From NCBI RefSeq assembly GCF_003002065.1, contig NZ_PVZG01000007.1, positions 248,001 to 312,000 on the forward strand: 64,000 bases of DNA. The letters run 5' to 3'. The translations under genes and the position numbers were made by a program. Numbering within the stretch: position 1 is the first letter of the stretch; every line of letters starts with the position of its first letter. Positions 1 to 8,466 of the stretch are shown one piece after another. Under the pieces are notes generated by a model. The model searched no databases. It was not told where the DNA came from and worked only from the letters and a program-made list of their open reading frames with translations. The stretch comes from Pseudosporangium ferrugineum. GTDB taxonomy: Bacteria; Actinomycetota; Actinomycetes; Mycobacteriales; Micromonosporaceae.

Positions 1-1
1 C

Positions 2-613
2 CGTCGTTCGAGCGCGCCCGTGCTGCGGTCCCTCCCCTCGGGCTGGCGCAACGTGCCGTCCGGCTCGCAGACGGCCGTGTACGACGGCCCGGCGGGCCCG
101 GTGGAGGTCGGCTACCGGATGAACCGGCACGGCGAGCTGGCCGGCTGGTGGGTGCGCGCGATCGACCCCGAGGAGCTGGATCTCGCGGGCCTCGGTCAGG
201 CGCCGACCCTCGACGACCACCCGCCGACGGTCGTCGTGCTCGCCGACGGTTCCCGGGTCGACCTGGACGTCAACGGCATCCGGCTGAGCCTCAAGGTGCA
301 CCGGGTCGGCGACGTGTCGTACGTGGACAGCCCCGAGGGCTCGGTCGCCCTGCGCGAGCTGTCCCGCTTCCCCCTGCCGGCCCCGGAGGCGACCGAGGGC
401 TCGCTGATCGCCCCGCTGCCCGGCGCGGTACGCCGCGTGCTGGTCGTGCCCGGCCAGCGGGTGCGGGCGGGTGAGCTCCTGCTGACCCTGGAGGCGATGA
501 AGCTGGAGCACCCGGTGCACGCACCGTCGGCGGGCGTGGTCGCCTCCCTGCCGGTACACCCGGGCGCGGAGGTCGACACCGGCGAACTCCTCGCCGTGCT
601 CGACCCGGAGTAA
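2..613 (+). CDS. Acyl-CoA carboxylase alpha chain, C-terminal part (5' end outside window)
   Basis: This is the C-terminal end of a biotin-dependent acetyl-/propionyl-CoA carboxylase alpha chain, which carboxylates biotin and carries it to the carboxyltransferase subunit. The reading frame is open from base 2, so the gene starts upstream of the window. The first part matches the BT/linker region (LRSLPSGWRN). The last 70 residues are a biotinyl domain with the biotinylation motif EAMKLEHPV, whose Lys carries the cofactor, and the usual GxVxxLxVxxGxxV ending. The N-terminal biotin carboxylase domain is not in view, so the substrate (acetyl or propionyl) cannot be told. It converges on the Ser/Thr kinase gene with a 47-base gap. 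Confidence 0.9.
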   Translation, partial: RRSSAPVLRSLPSGWRNVPSGSQTAVYDGPAGPVEVGYRMNRHGELAGWWVRAIDPEELDLAGLGQAPTLDDHPPTVVVLADGSRVDLDVNGIRLSLKVHRVGDVSYVDSPEGSVALRELSRFPLPAPEATEGSLIAPLPGAVRRVLVVPGQRVRAGELLLTLEAMKLEHPVHAPSAGVVASLPVHPGAEVDTGELLAVLDPE

Positions 614-660
614 CCCACGCGGCCCGCCGCGGCCCCGGGCCGGTCCGCGACCGGTCCGGT

Positions 661-2181
661 TCAGCCGCGGGCCAGCACCGGCCCGTGCAGCCGGTCCGTG
701 CCCTGCCCGGCCAGGCAGCGGAAGGTCCGGTCGCCCGCGGACGGCGGCAGCACGGACAGCGCCCACTGCCTGCCGTCGGTGCGCGTGGTGGTGCGCCGGA
801 ACATCTGCCTGCTGCACACCCGCAGCACACCCGGGTCGGTGGTGACGGCGTCGCGGTCCCGGGGGTCCGTGCCGGCGGGCAGCGAGCCCACCGCGAAGAC
901 CTCCCAGCTGTGCCGCTTGGCGCAGGTCACCTCGTGGGCGATCGGGCCGCTGCCCGGCCGCAGCGTGTAGCACTCGAGCTCGCCGGGGCAGTGCGCCCGG
1001 CCGGTGCGGCAGCCGGGCAGGTGGGCCATCGCCGCCGGAAGCGTCGACGTGGCCGGCGCGGCGAGCCGGGACGCCAGCGAGCGGACCGCCGGCCCCTGCG
1101 AGGAGGCGAGCATCGCGCCGCCGACCGCGGTGGCGAGCATGAGGAACACGCCGAAGCCGCCGAACAGCCACCGGCGCTTGCCGCGTTTCGGGTTCTCGGT
1201 GTGCACGGTCGGCGTCTCGTCCGTGCCGGAGGAGGTGTCGCGGGTGGGCGTGACCGGCGGCACCGGGCGCGGGTCCCGCGCCGGCGGGTACGCCCGCGGC
1301 GCCGGCGGCACGAACGTCGACGAGTGGTAGACCCGGGCGCCCTTGCCGCTCGACGGGTACAGGTGCAGGCCGGCGAGCATCTCCCGGAGCTGCTCGGCGG
1401 TGGGCCGGTCGCGGGGGTCGTTGGCCATGCCGTACCGCAGCACCTCGGTGAGCGAGGGCGGGATGCCCGGCAGGTCCGGGATCGGCTGGTTGAAGAGGTC
1501 CATCAGGGTGATCAGGCTGGGGCTGCGGTCGTTGTCCCACCGGGGCGGGCGGCCGTTCATGACCGCGTACAGGGTGGCGCTGAGGGCGTACACGTCGACG
1601 GCGCCCGAGGGGTCGGCGTGGGAGAACATCTCGGGCGGCGCGTACGCCGGGGTCAGCACCTCGAGCGTCACGGACGAGTCGCGCATCTCGCCCAGCACGG
1701 CCAGCCCGAAGTCGGCGAGCACCGCCGGGTTGAAGTGCGAATACAGGATGTTGGCGGGCTTCACGTCGCGGTGCAGGACCCCGTTGGCGTGCGAGTGCAC
1801 CAGCGCGTCGGCGATCTTGACGCCGAGGTCGCGGGCCTCGATCGCGCCGAGCGGGGAGACCCGCATGCGGTCGAGGTACGACCCGTCGCACAGCTCCATG
1901 ATCAGGTACGGGTGCTGGTCGACCGTCACGCCCACGTCGAAGAGGTCGACGACGTGCGGGTGCGAGGACATCCGCCCGGCGGCCTTCGCCTCGCGCAGGA
2001 AGCGGGCCTGGTCCCGCGGATTGTCCAGGGTCCGGTTCTCGACCTTGATCGCGACCTCGCGGCCGACCGAGTCCTGTGTCGCTCGGTACACGGTTGCGTA
2101 CCCTCCGCGAGCCATGACGGACAAGCCGGACATACCTGGCACGTAGGGCACGGGCAGGCGGCCAGGCGGGGTATCCGTCAC
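661..2181 (-). CDS. Membrane Ser/Thr protein kinase with extracytoplasmic Septum_form-like domain
   Basis: A 506-residue Hanks-type kinase. The glycine loop lies at residues 25-31, the ATP-binding Lys is about K46 (VAIKV), the catalytic loop HRDVKPAN is at 137-144 and DFG is at 157-159, so it looks active. A Pro/Thr-rich juxtamembrane stretch (about 285-335) leads to one membrane segment at about 339-360. The remaining 145 residues would lie outside and contain spaced cysteines with an EVTCAKRHSWEVF stretch, resembling Septum_form domains. The domain match is my reading by eye. The GTG start has no Shine-Dalgarno but follows a TATTTT box by 7 bases. The gene lies 31 bp after a cyclase-ATPase gene on the same strand, so the two may form a signalling unit. 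Confidence 0.92.
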   Translation of the reverse strand: MTDTPPGRLPVPYVPGMSGLSVMARGGYATVYRATQDSVGREVAIKVENRTLDNPRDQARFLREAKAAGRMSSHPHVVDLFDVGVTVDQHPYLIMELCDGSYLDRMRVSPLGAIEARDLGVKIADALVHSHANGVLHRDVKPANILYSHFNPAVLADFGLAVLGEMRDSSVTLEVLTPAYAPPEMFSHADPSGAVDVYALSATLYAVMNGRPPRWDNDRSPSLITLMDLFNQPIPDLPGIPPSLTEVLRYGMANDPRDRPTAEQLREMLAGLHLYPSSGKGARVYHSSTFVPPAPRAYPPARDPRPVPPVTPTRDTSSGTDETPTVHTENPKRGKRRWLFGGFGVFLMLATAVGGAMLASSQGPAVRSLASRLAAPATSTLPAAMAHLPGCRTGRAHCPGELECYTLRPGSGPIAHEVTCAKRHSWEVFAVGSLPAGTDPRDRDAVTTDPGVLRVCSRQMFRRTTTRTDGRQWALSVLPPSAGDRTFRCLAGQGTDRLHGPVLARG

Positions 2182-2188
2182 GGCTTAG

Positions 2189-2194
2189 AAAATA
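2189..2194 (-). promoter_or_regulatory. -10 box of kinase gene, leaderless layout
   Basis: On the minus strand TATTTT is followed by 7 bases (ctaagcc) and then the GTG start of the kinase. No Shine-Dalgarno is visible. The position fits transcription starting at or next to the start codon. No convincing -35 is seen. Confidence 0.5.
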
Positions 2195-2212
2195 CGCGAA
2201 GCACGAGCCGGA

Positions 2213-5200
2213 TCATCCCGGCACGTCAGACGCGTACGCGACAGATTCGGGCGGCTCCACGATGGAATGTGCCAGGGCGTCCCGTAGTTCCTCGGCCGCG
2301 AGGCGTTCGCTGGCCTGCTCGGTGGAGTAAGCGAGCAGCACAGCCTCGTCCGCGGCGGCCCGCGCGCCCGCGATGTCGCCGGCTGCGGCGTTGACCCGCG
2401 CGTGCACCAGAGCCGCCACGACGCCGCTGCGAACGTCCTCGGCGGGGATTTCCCGGGCGCGTCGGATCCAGGTCGCCGCGGCGTCCACGCGGCCGTCGGC
2501 GAGCAGGGCGGAGGCGTACGAGGCCAGCGCGTGCCGGCGGGAGAAGAGCAACGATCCGCCGCTGTCACTGGCGATGGGCGCGAGCAGCGCGATGGCCGTC
2601 ACGGGGTCACCGGCCCGCAGCCGTGCCTCGGCCATCAGCACCCGCGGCCCCACCTGGGCGGGCGCGAGCGGATTGTGCGGCTCCACGGCGGTCATCACCC
2701 GGCGGGCGTCGGCCTCGGCCGCCTCCCGGTCGTCGCGCTGCAACGCCACGAAGCCGCGCAGCGTGCCGGCCATCCCCAGCAGCAGCGGATGCGCGGTGCG
2801 GTCCGCGAAGCAGAGCGCGTCGGTCAGCAGGTCGTGCGCGTGGTCCAGCTCGCCCAGGCCGCGGGCGATGACCCCGCGCACCACCAGCGCCAGCCCGCGC
2901 CCCCAGTCGTCCGAGACCTCGTCGAACTTCCGGTACGCCCGGCGCGCCTCGCCGTCCGCCTCGGCCAGGTCGCCCATCTCGGCCGCCGCGTACGCCTCCA
3001 CCGCCCGCAGCGTGCCCACCGCCCAGCCCTCGCCGACCCGGTCGCCGAAGGGCAGGAAGATCCGGGCCAGCCGGCGCGACTCCTGGAGCCGGCCGGCGAG
3101 CAGCCGCGCGAACGCCGTCGTGCCACGCAGCCAGGAGCGGCCCACCGGGTCGCCCAGCTCGGCGAAGAGGCGGGCGGCGCGGCCCAGCACCGCATCCGTG
3201 CCGGCGAAGTCACCGCGGGTGGTGGTCACCCAGGCCAGGTTCTGCAACGCCCAGGCCTGCCCGTGCCGGTCCCCCGCGGCGAGCGTCACCTGGTACGCCG
3301 CCGCGAACCTGCTGCTGGCCTGGCTCAGCTTGCCGGCCAGGAAGTCCGCCATGCCGAGGCGCCGCATGGCGTTGGCGCGCTCCGGGGCGAGCTCCGCCTC
3401 GGTGGCCACCTCCAGGGCCTCCTGCCACGCGGCGACCGCCTTGGGGACGTCGCCCAGCGCCTCCTGGGCCCGGCCCACCACCAGCAGCGCCTCGGCCCGG
3501 CACACCGGCTCGTCCGCGGCGGTCTTGGCGATCTTCTCGCCGTACGCCAGCGCGTCGGTGGCCCGGCCCAGGCGCAGCAACGCGCGGGCGTGCACCAGCT
3601 GGTCGGGGAGGGGCAGGCCCTCCTTGGCGAGGGCGGCGGCGCGTTCGGCGTACCCGATGGAGGCGGCCGGTTCGATGTTGGCGAGCGCGCGGCGGGCCAT
3701 CCGGCCGAGCGCGGCGACGCCGAGCGACGCGACGTCGCGCACGGCGGCCTCGGGCCGTAACCGCACGGCGTCGGCCAGCTCCAGGGCGCATTCGGCGTGG
3801 GTGGCGACGAACGCGTCCCGCTCGTTCTCGCCGAGGCTCAGCCGGGAGGCGCCGTCGTAGCCCAGCGCCGTGACCGTCTCGGGCGCCGCCCAGCGCGCCA
3901 GGTACGCGTGCCGGTCCGCCAGGTCCGCCTTGCCGATGCCCGCGTACGCGGCCTCGCGCATGAGCGGCGTGCTGAACGCGTAACCGCCCCGGACCCGGTG
4001 CAGCATGCGGCGCTGGAGCAACTCGTCGACCGCCCGCTCGAGCTCGACCGCGGCCACCGCCCCGGGCCGGGCGTCGCCGGGCGACCGCCGCTCGCGCAGG
4101 GCCTCGACGACCCCGGTCGGCACGGTGTCACCGACCACCGCCGCGTCCCGCAGCACCGACCGGGGCTCGCCGGGCAACGCGTCGATGCGGGCGGCGAGCA
4201 CCGCGGCCAGGTCGCGGGAGAGCAGTTGACTGCCCATCGAGCCGCCGGCCAGCTGCCATTTGCCGGCCGCGTTGGCGCCGACCGCGGGCATCAGCGAGCC
4301 GCGCTCGAGCAGCAGGGTGACGAGCTCGGCCAGATAGAACGGGTTGCCCTGCGCGGTGGCGAGCAGCCGGTCCACGTCCGGCTGCGGCAGCTTCCCGCCG
4401 TTCAGGTACGACGTCAGCAGCCGGGAGGCGTCCGCGCCCCGCAGCGGCGGCAGCGTGTGGATCTCGGCGTCGGCGAGGCGGGTCAGGGCCCCGGCCGTAC
4501 GCACCAGTTCCGGCCGCCCCAGCAGGAGCATGACCACCGGCCCGTCGAGGCGGGACAGCACGCCGCCGAGCGCGTCGATCGTTTCGGCGGTGGCGTCGTG
4601 CAGGTCGTCCACGATGACGACGAGCGGCGCCTCCGTGGCCAGCATGGTGAGCAGGCCGGCGACCGCCACCGGGACGGTCTCCGCGTCGGGTCGCGCGCCG
4701 CCGGCCGGCTGCCACTCCGCCACCGCGGCGGGGCCGACCGGATTCGCCGGCGCCTCGCCGTATCCGAGGAGGGCGAGCAGCCGGTCGATGTCGACGCCGG
4801 GGGTCTCGCCGTCGCGGGTCAGCCGGGTGACCAGCTTGCGCAGCCGCTCCTCGACCACCGCGCGGCTGACCGTGACGGCCACGTCCTTGGGCAGGCCGAC
4901 GGACTTGCGGACCAGGTCGGCCAGGGGCGCGAACCGCCGCCGCTCGCCGAACGCCCGGCACCGGGCCCGCAGCACCCGGGCGCCGGTGTGCGCGGCGAAC
5001 CGGCCGGCGCCCACGTCGTATCCGGCCGCGAGGCGCTTGACCTCGCCCGCGAACCGGGTCTTGCCGATGCCGGCCTCGGCGGTCATCACCATGACCCGCG
5101 GCGTGCCGGAGTCGATCACCTCGGCCAGCCGGCCGGCGACCCGGCCCAGCTCGGCCTCCCGGCCCACGAACGGCGCCTCGTCGCCCAGGCCGGACCGGGT

Positions 5201-5857
5201 GCCCGGGGCGTCGTGCAGGCCGAGCAGCTCGTACGCCGGCACCGGCTCCCGCTTGCCCTTGAGCCGCAACGCGCGCAGCTGCCGCCAGGAGGCGACGTGC
5301 CGGGTGCCCGCCGACGTGCGCGAACCCGCGTAGACCGCGCCGACCGCGGCGGCGTCGGCGAGCCGGGCGGCGGTGTTCACCGTGTCGCCGATGACCGTGT
5401 ACTCGATCGAGGCCTGGATGCCCGCGACGACCTCGCCGGTGTTCAGCCCGACGCGCAGGCCGAGCGGCGCACCGCCGCCGCGCTCGTCGTCGAGCACCCG
5501 GCGGACCGCGCGCTGCATGCTCAGCGCGGCGCGGACCGCGCGCTCGGCGTCGTCCTCGTGCGCGACCGGCGCCCCGAAGACCGCCATGATCCCGTCGCCG
5601 GTGAGCTTGTCGACGTGCCCGCCGAAGGTCTTGACCGCGCCCGCGAGCGCGGCGAGCACCCGGTCGGTGACCGCGCCGACCCGCTCCGGGTCGAGGTCCT
5701 CCGACCAGGACGTGAAGTCCGAAAGGTCGCCGAAGAGCACGGTCACGATGCGCCGCTCGGCGGCCGGCAGGGTGGCCGCCGCGGGCAGGGCGGCACCGCA
5801 GTTGTGGCAGAAACGGGCACCGGGAACGGCCACGGTTCCACACACGGGACAGGTCAC
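2213..5857 (-). CDS. Zinc-ribbon/class III adenylate cyclase-AAA ATPase-TPR regulator
   Basis: A 1214-residue multidomain signalling protein. It opens with a CPVC...CHNC zinc ribbon (3-20), then a class III nucleotide cyclase domain (about 35-215) with both metal-binding Asp motifs (LFGDLSDF, KLTGDGIMAVFG) and the GDTVNTAARL catalytic motif. Next comes an ATPase module opening FVGREAEL with a P-loop EAGIGKTR and a Walker B-like VVIVDDLHD. The C-terminal 500 residues are Ala/Leu-rich TPR-like repeats. The frame is open further upstream to 6697, but that stretch is antisense-type noise over the MBL gene. The start chosen is the GTG that overlaps the MBL stop by four bases (GTGA) just before the zinc ribbon. 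It likely makes cAMP in response to a TPR- or ATP-sensed signal; the signal is unknown. Confidence 0.88.
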   Translation of the reverse strand: MTCPVCGTVAVPGARFCHNCGAALPAAATLPAAERRIVTVLFGDLSDFTSWSEDLDPERVGAVTDRVLAALAGAVKTFGGHVDKLTGDGIMAVFGAPVAHEDDAERAVRAALSMQRAVRRVLDDERGGGAPLGLRVGLNTGEVVAGIQASIEYTVIGDTVNTAARLADAAAVGAVYAGSRTSAGTRHVASWRQLRALRLKGKREPVPAYELLGLHDAPGTRSGLGDEAPFVGREAELGRVAGRLAEVIDSGTPRVMVMTAEAGIGKTRFAGEVKRLAAGYDVGAGRFAAHTGARVLRARCRAFGERRRFAPLADLVRKSVGLPKDVAVTVSRAVVEERLRKLVTRLTRDGETPGVDIDRLLALLGYGEAPANPVGPAAVAEWQPAGGARPDAETVPVAVAGLLTMLATEAPLVVIVDDLHDATAETIDALGGVLSRLDGPVVMLLLGRPELVRTAGALTRLADAEIHTLPPLRGADASRLLTSYLNGGKLPQPDVDRLLATAQGNPFYLAELVTLLLERGSLMPAVGANAAGKWQLAGGSMGSQLLSRDLAAVLAARIDALPGEPRSVLRDAAVVGDTVPTGVVEALRERRSPGDARPGAVAAVELERAVDELLQRRMLHRVRGGYAFSTPLMREAAYAGIGKADLADRHAYLARWAAPETVTALGYDGASRLSLGENERDAFVATHAECALELADAVRLRPEAAVRDVASLGVAALGRMARRALANIEPAASIGYAERAAALAKEGLPLPDQLVHARALLRLGRATDALAYGEKIAKTAADEPVCRAEALLVVGRAQEALGDVPKAVAAWQEALEVATEAELAPERANAMRRLGMADFLAGKLSQASSRFAAAYQVTLAAGDRHGQAWALQNLAWVTTTRGDFAGTDAVLGRAARLFAELGDPVGRSWLRGTTAFARLLAGRLQESRRLARIFLPFGDRVGEGWAVGTLRAVEAYAAAEMGDLAEADGEARRAYRKFDEVSDDWGRGLALVVRGVIARGLGELDHAHDLLTDALCFADRTAHPLLLGMAGTLRGFVALQRDDREAAEADARRVMTAVEPHNPLAPAQVGPRVLMAEARLRAGDPVTAIALLAPIASDSGGSLLFSRRHALASYASALLADGRVDAAATWIRRAREIPAEDVRSGVVAALVHARVNAAAGDIAGARAAADEAVLLAYSTEQASERLAAEELRDALAHSIVEPPESVAYASDVPG

Positions 5858-6645
5858 AGGGGGTCCAACTGTTCCGGAGGCCGGTGTGATTCCCGCCTCA
5901 GGTATTCGAGTTGCGCGCGGGCCGACCACTCGGCCGCGAACCGCACGCCCGGGTCGATGTCGGGGTAGACCACGTCGACGATCGCCTCGGGGGTACCGGC
6001 GCCGCCCGCCAGCGCGGCGCGGACCTGGTCGAGCCGCTCCCGCCGGTGCGCCAGATAGGCCGTCGCGAGCTCGGCGCAGTCGGCCCGCACCGGGCCGTGA
6101 CCGGGCAACATCAGCATCGGGTACGCCGTCAGCGCCGCGAGACTCGCGAGATACGCCCCCAGGTCGCCGTCGGGCCACGCCACCACGGTCGTGCCCCGTC
6201 CCAGGATGGTGTCGCCGGTGAAGACGGCGTCCTCCACCACGAACGACACCGAGTCGGCGGTGTGCCCGGGGGTCGCCACGACCTCGATGTCCAGCCCGGC
6301 GAGGCGCATCCGCGGCGGCATCGGGTCGCCGTGCTTCGGATCGGCCGCCAGCACCGGCACGCCCCCGAGCATCCGCGAGAGCGTCTCGGCGCCCTCCACG
6401 TGATCGTGGTGGCCGTGGGTGACCAGGATGGCGCTCAGCGGCCGGTTCTCGGCGACGGAGGCGAGGTGCCCGGCGTCGTCGGGGCCGGGGTCGATCACGA
6501 CCGTGTCCGCGGCGCCGGGGGCGCGCAGCAGCCAGGTGTTCGTGCCGTCCAGCGTCATCGGCCCAGGGTTGGGGGCGCGCAGCAGCGTGACCCACTCCGG
6601 CAAACGCTCGACCTGCGACGACACAGACGCCACCCCCCAGCGCAT
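5854..6645 (-). CDS. MBL-fold metallohydrolase (Rv3677c-like)
   Basis: A metallo-beta-lactamase-fold hydrolase of 263 residues. The metal-binding motif THGHHDHVEG lies at about 76-85 (H77, H79, D81, H82), with TPGHTADS and LPGHGPV supplying further ligands. The early DGTNTWLL block is typical of the LACTB2/Rv3677c branch, whose members include nucleases, so the substrate is unknown. The ATG at 6645 is kept, but a GTG at 6624 is also plausible because a GGGGGG run sits five bases before it. The stop codon overlaps the cyclase start (GTGA), which implies translational coupling. The gene lies next to ridA, as in mycobacteria. Confidence 0.88.
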   Translation of the reverse strand: MRWGVASVSSQVERLPEWVTLLRAPNPGPMTLDGTNTWLLRAPGAADTVVIDPGPDDAGHLASVAENRPLSAILVTHGHHDHVEGAETLSRMLGGVPVLAADPKHGDPMPPRMRLAGLDIEVVATPGHTADSVSFVVEDAVFTGDTILGRGTTVVAWPDGDLGAYLASLAALTAYPMLMLPGHGPVRADCAELATAYLAHRRERLDQVRAALAGGAGTPEAIVDVVYPDIDPGVRFAAEWSARAQLEYLRRESHRPPEQLDPL

Positions 6646-6735
6646 GGTACGTCGCCGGGACCGCCGGAGCCGAACACGCAGAGTGCGACTCCGTCACCGG
6701 CGGTCACGCACGGCGACGATTTTTCCGCGCCGGGG

Positions 6736-7227
6736 TCAGGCGATCTCGGCGATGACTTCCACCTCGACGGGAGCGCCCAGGGGCAGCTCCGCCACCCCGA
6801 CGGCGCTGCGCGCGTGCCGGCCCAGCTCGCCGAAGACGTCGCCGAAAAGCTGCGACGCGCCGTTGACGACGGCCGGTTGACCGGTGAAACCCTCGGCCGA
6901 GGCCACGAAGCCGGTCAGCTTGACGATCTTCACGAGCCGGCCCAGCCCGACCAGCGCGTCGATCGCCGCGAGGGCGTTCAGGGCGCAGTACCGGGCGAGT
7001 TCCGTACCCTGCTCGGGGGTGACGTCGGCGCCCACCTTCCCGGTGTACGGCAGCTTCCCGTCGACCATCGGAAGCTGCCCGGAGACGTACACGTAATTGC
7101 CCGATTGGACGGCCGGCACGTACGCGGCGAGCGGCGGAACCACCTGCGGCAGCGTCAGGCCGAGCTCGGCGAGGCGCGCGTACGCGTCCGCCCCGCCCGC
7201 CCCGCTGACCGGCGTCGGCGCCGTCAC
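6736..7227 (-). CDS. RidA/YjgF-family protein (Rv3678c-like)
   Basis: A 163-residue RidA-family protein. Family members hydrolyse reactive enamine/imine intermediates from PLP enzymes. The core reads PAVQSGNYVYVSGQLP near residue 40 and ends VEVEVIAEI; it has the longer form with a roughly 35-residue N-terminal extension. The start is the GTG at 7227, which overlaps the stop of the upstream DUF4177-like gene by four bases (GTGA). The frame stays open further up, but that part is out-of-frame noise over that small gene. Some RidA subfamilies lack the catalytic Arg, and I did not confirm it here, so deaminase activity is uncertain. Confidence 0.88.
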   Translation of the reverse strand: MTAPTPVSGAGGADAYARLAELGLTLPQVVPPLAAYVPAVQSGNYVYVSGQLPMVDGKLPYTGKVGADVTPEQGTELARYCALNALAAIDALVGLGRLVKIVKLTGFVASAEGFTGQPAVVNGASQLFGDVFGELGRHARSAVGVAELPLGAPVEVEVIAEIA

Positions 7228-7379
7228 GACTTCGCCCGCTTCATGTACGCGACCAGCTGGTCCGGGTTCGGGCCCGGCACGACCTGCACCAGTTCCCAAC
7301 CGTCCTCGCCCCAGTTGTCGAGGATCTGCTTGGTCGCATGGACCAGCAGCGGCACGGTCACGTACTCCCACTTCTGCAT
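7224..7379 (-). CDS. Small conserved DUF4177-like protein
   Basis: A 51-residue protein beginning MQKWEYVTVPLLV and containing NWGEDGWELVQVVPG, the signature of DUF4177-type proteins. Actinobacteria keep such a protein directly ahead of the ridA-like gene (Rv3678A in M. tuberculosis, from memory). An AGGTGG ribosome site lies about eight bases before the ATG. The stop TGA overlaps the ridA GTG start. Function is unknown; the tight coupling suggests a partner of the RidA protein. Its size put it below the usual length cut-off for gene calling. Confidence 0.85.
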   Translation of the reverse strand: MQKWEYVTVPLLVHATKQILDNWGEDGWELVQVVPGPNPDQLVAYMKRAKS

Positions 7380-7520
7380 GTGTTCGCCCACCTGTAGAGA
7401 TAGCCCGCGGATTCGCCCGACAGCCTAGTCAGGCGGCCGGAGCCGCCTCGCGGCCGATCGGATTCCTCTACCCTGACGAGGGGGCGGTGCGGCCTCGGCA
7501 CGGGCGGATCAGGGGGCACG

Positions 7521-8447
7521 ATGACGCAACCGCAGGGTGGTTCCGGGCGGCCGTCATCGATCGCCGGCGCCGAGGCGCCCGAGTCGGACTACCTCGGCGC
7601 GGCCCCGCCGGAAGCGGCGCCGCCGGCCGCCGCACCGCCGGCCGGGCAGCCGACCGAGCAGCCGACCGAACAGATCGCGACCATCACCGACGCGACCGTC
7701 TACGCCGCGACGACCGGCGAGTTCCCCGCGATCATGGACGACACCGCCGAGACGGTGGAGGGTGAGGTCGTCTGGCATCAGCCGCCGCCGTCCGAGCCGT
7801 TCCACGCCAAGCACGAGAAGCCGGGCGAGTGGCACACCCATCCGCCGGACCACCTCGCCCACGAGCACTCCCCGCCGGCCGAGGTGCAGCCCGGCGTCCA
7901 GCACGACCTGCCCACCGAGGCGATCCCGCTGAGCATGCTGCCGCAGCCGTGGCAGGTGCCGTTCGACCCGCAGCACACCGAGACCGCCGCCGAACCGCCG
8001 CGCCGCCGGCGTACCGGGCTGTGGGTGGCTCTGGCGCTGGTCGTGACGCTGCTGCTGTTCGGCGGCGGCACGGTCTCGGCCCTCCTGCTGCTGCGCAACG
8101 CGGACAGCGGCAAGGGCTCACCCGACCCGGCGACGGCCGTCGACCGCTTCCTCACGGCCGTCTACACCCAGCAGGACGCGACCGCGGCCGGCGACTACGT
8201 CTGCCGCGAGGCGCGCGACGAGGACAAGATCAAGACCCGGGTGGACCAGATCAAGGGGTACGCGAACGAGTACCAGGCGCCGTCGTTCCGCTGGTCCGAG
8301 CCGGCCGTGTCGGGGCAGGACGACGAGAAGGCCACCGTGGCCGTCGACCTGACCATGACCACGGACGACGAGAAGAGCGCCGATCAGCAGCTCACGTTCA
8401 CGGTGATCCGCAAGACCGGCTGGCTCGTCTGCGACGTCACCGGCTGA
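7521..8447 (+). CDS. Single-pass membrane protein with Pro/Ala-rich cytoplasmic tail
   Basis: A 308-residue protein of unknown function. Residues 1-160 are low-complexity and rich in Pro, Ala, Glu and His, with a PAAAPPAGQPTEQPTEQ repeat. One membrane segment lies at about 172-195 (LWVALALVVTLLLFGGG). The outer roughly 110 residues resemble DUF4878-type domains found behind a membrane anchor in actinobacteria (FLTAVYTQQDATAAGDYVC). The ATG follows GGGGGCAC. The gene is divergent from the DUF4177/ridA/MBL cluster and 19 bp ahead of the ArsA-like pair. No catalytic motif is visible. Confidence 0.78.
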   Translation: MTQPQGGSGRPSSIAGAEAPESDYLGAAPPEAAPPAAAPPAGQPTEQPTEQIATITDATVYAATTGEFPAIMDDTAETVEGEVVWHQPPPSEPFHAKHEKPGEWHTHPPDHLAHEHSPPAEVQPGVQHDLPTEAIPLSMLPQPWQVPFDPQHTETAAEPPRRRRTGLWVALALVVTLLLFGGGTVSALLLLRNADSGKGSPDPATAVDRFLTAVYTQQDATAAGDYVCREARDEDKIKTRVDQIKGYANEYQAPSFRWSEPAVSGQDDEKATVAVDLTMTTDDEKSADQQLTFTVIRKTGWLVCDVTG

Positions 8448-8454
8448 CCGGCCG

Positions 8455-8460
8455 TACCCT
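8455..8460 (+). promoter_or_regulatory. -10 box, leaderless layout, first ArsA-like gene
   Basis: TACCCT is followed by the six bases cgaagc and then the GTG start at 8467. No Shine-Dalgarno is present. The same box-plus-cgaagc arrangement recurs ahead of the second ArsA-like gene. Confidence 0.5.
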
Positions 8461-8466
8461 CGAAGC

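Noticed and set aside
685..2394. 569-residue plus-strand ORF antisense to the kinase
   Set aside because: Arg/Gly/Ala-rich shadow of a GC-rich gene; no domain and no ribosome site. The kinase on the other strand has full motifs.
3797..5968. 723-residue plus-strand ORF over the cyclase gene
   Set aside because: Shadow frame rich in Arg, Gly, Gln and His; it follows third-position GC bias.
5858..6697. Upstream extension of the cyclase frame, possible fusion with MBL region
   Set aside because: The extra 280 residues are an out-of-frame reading of the MBL gene; the zinc ribbon and a GTGA start mark the real N-terminus.
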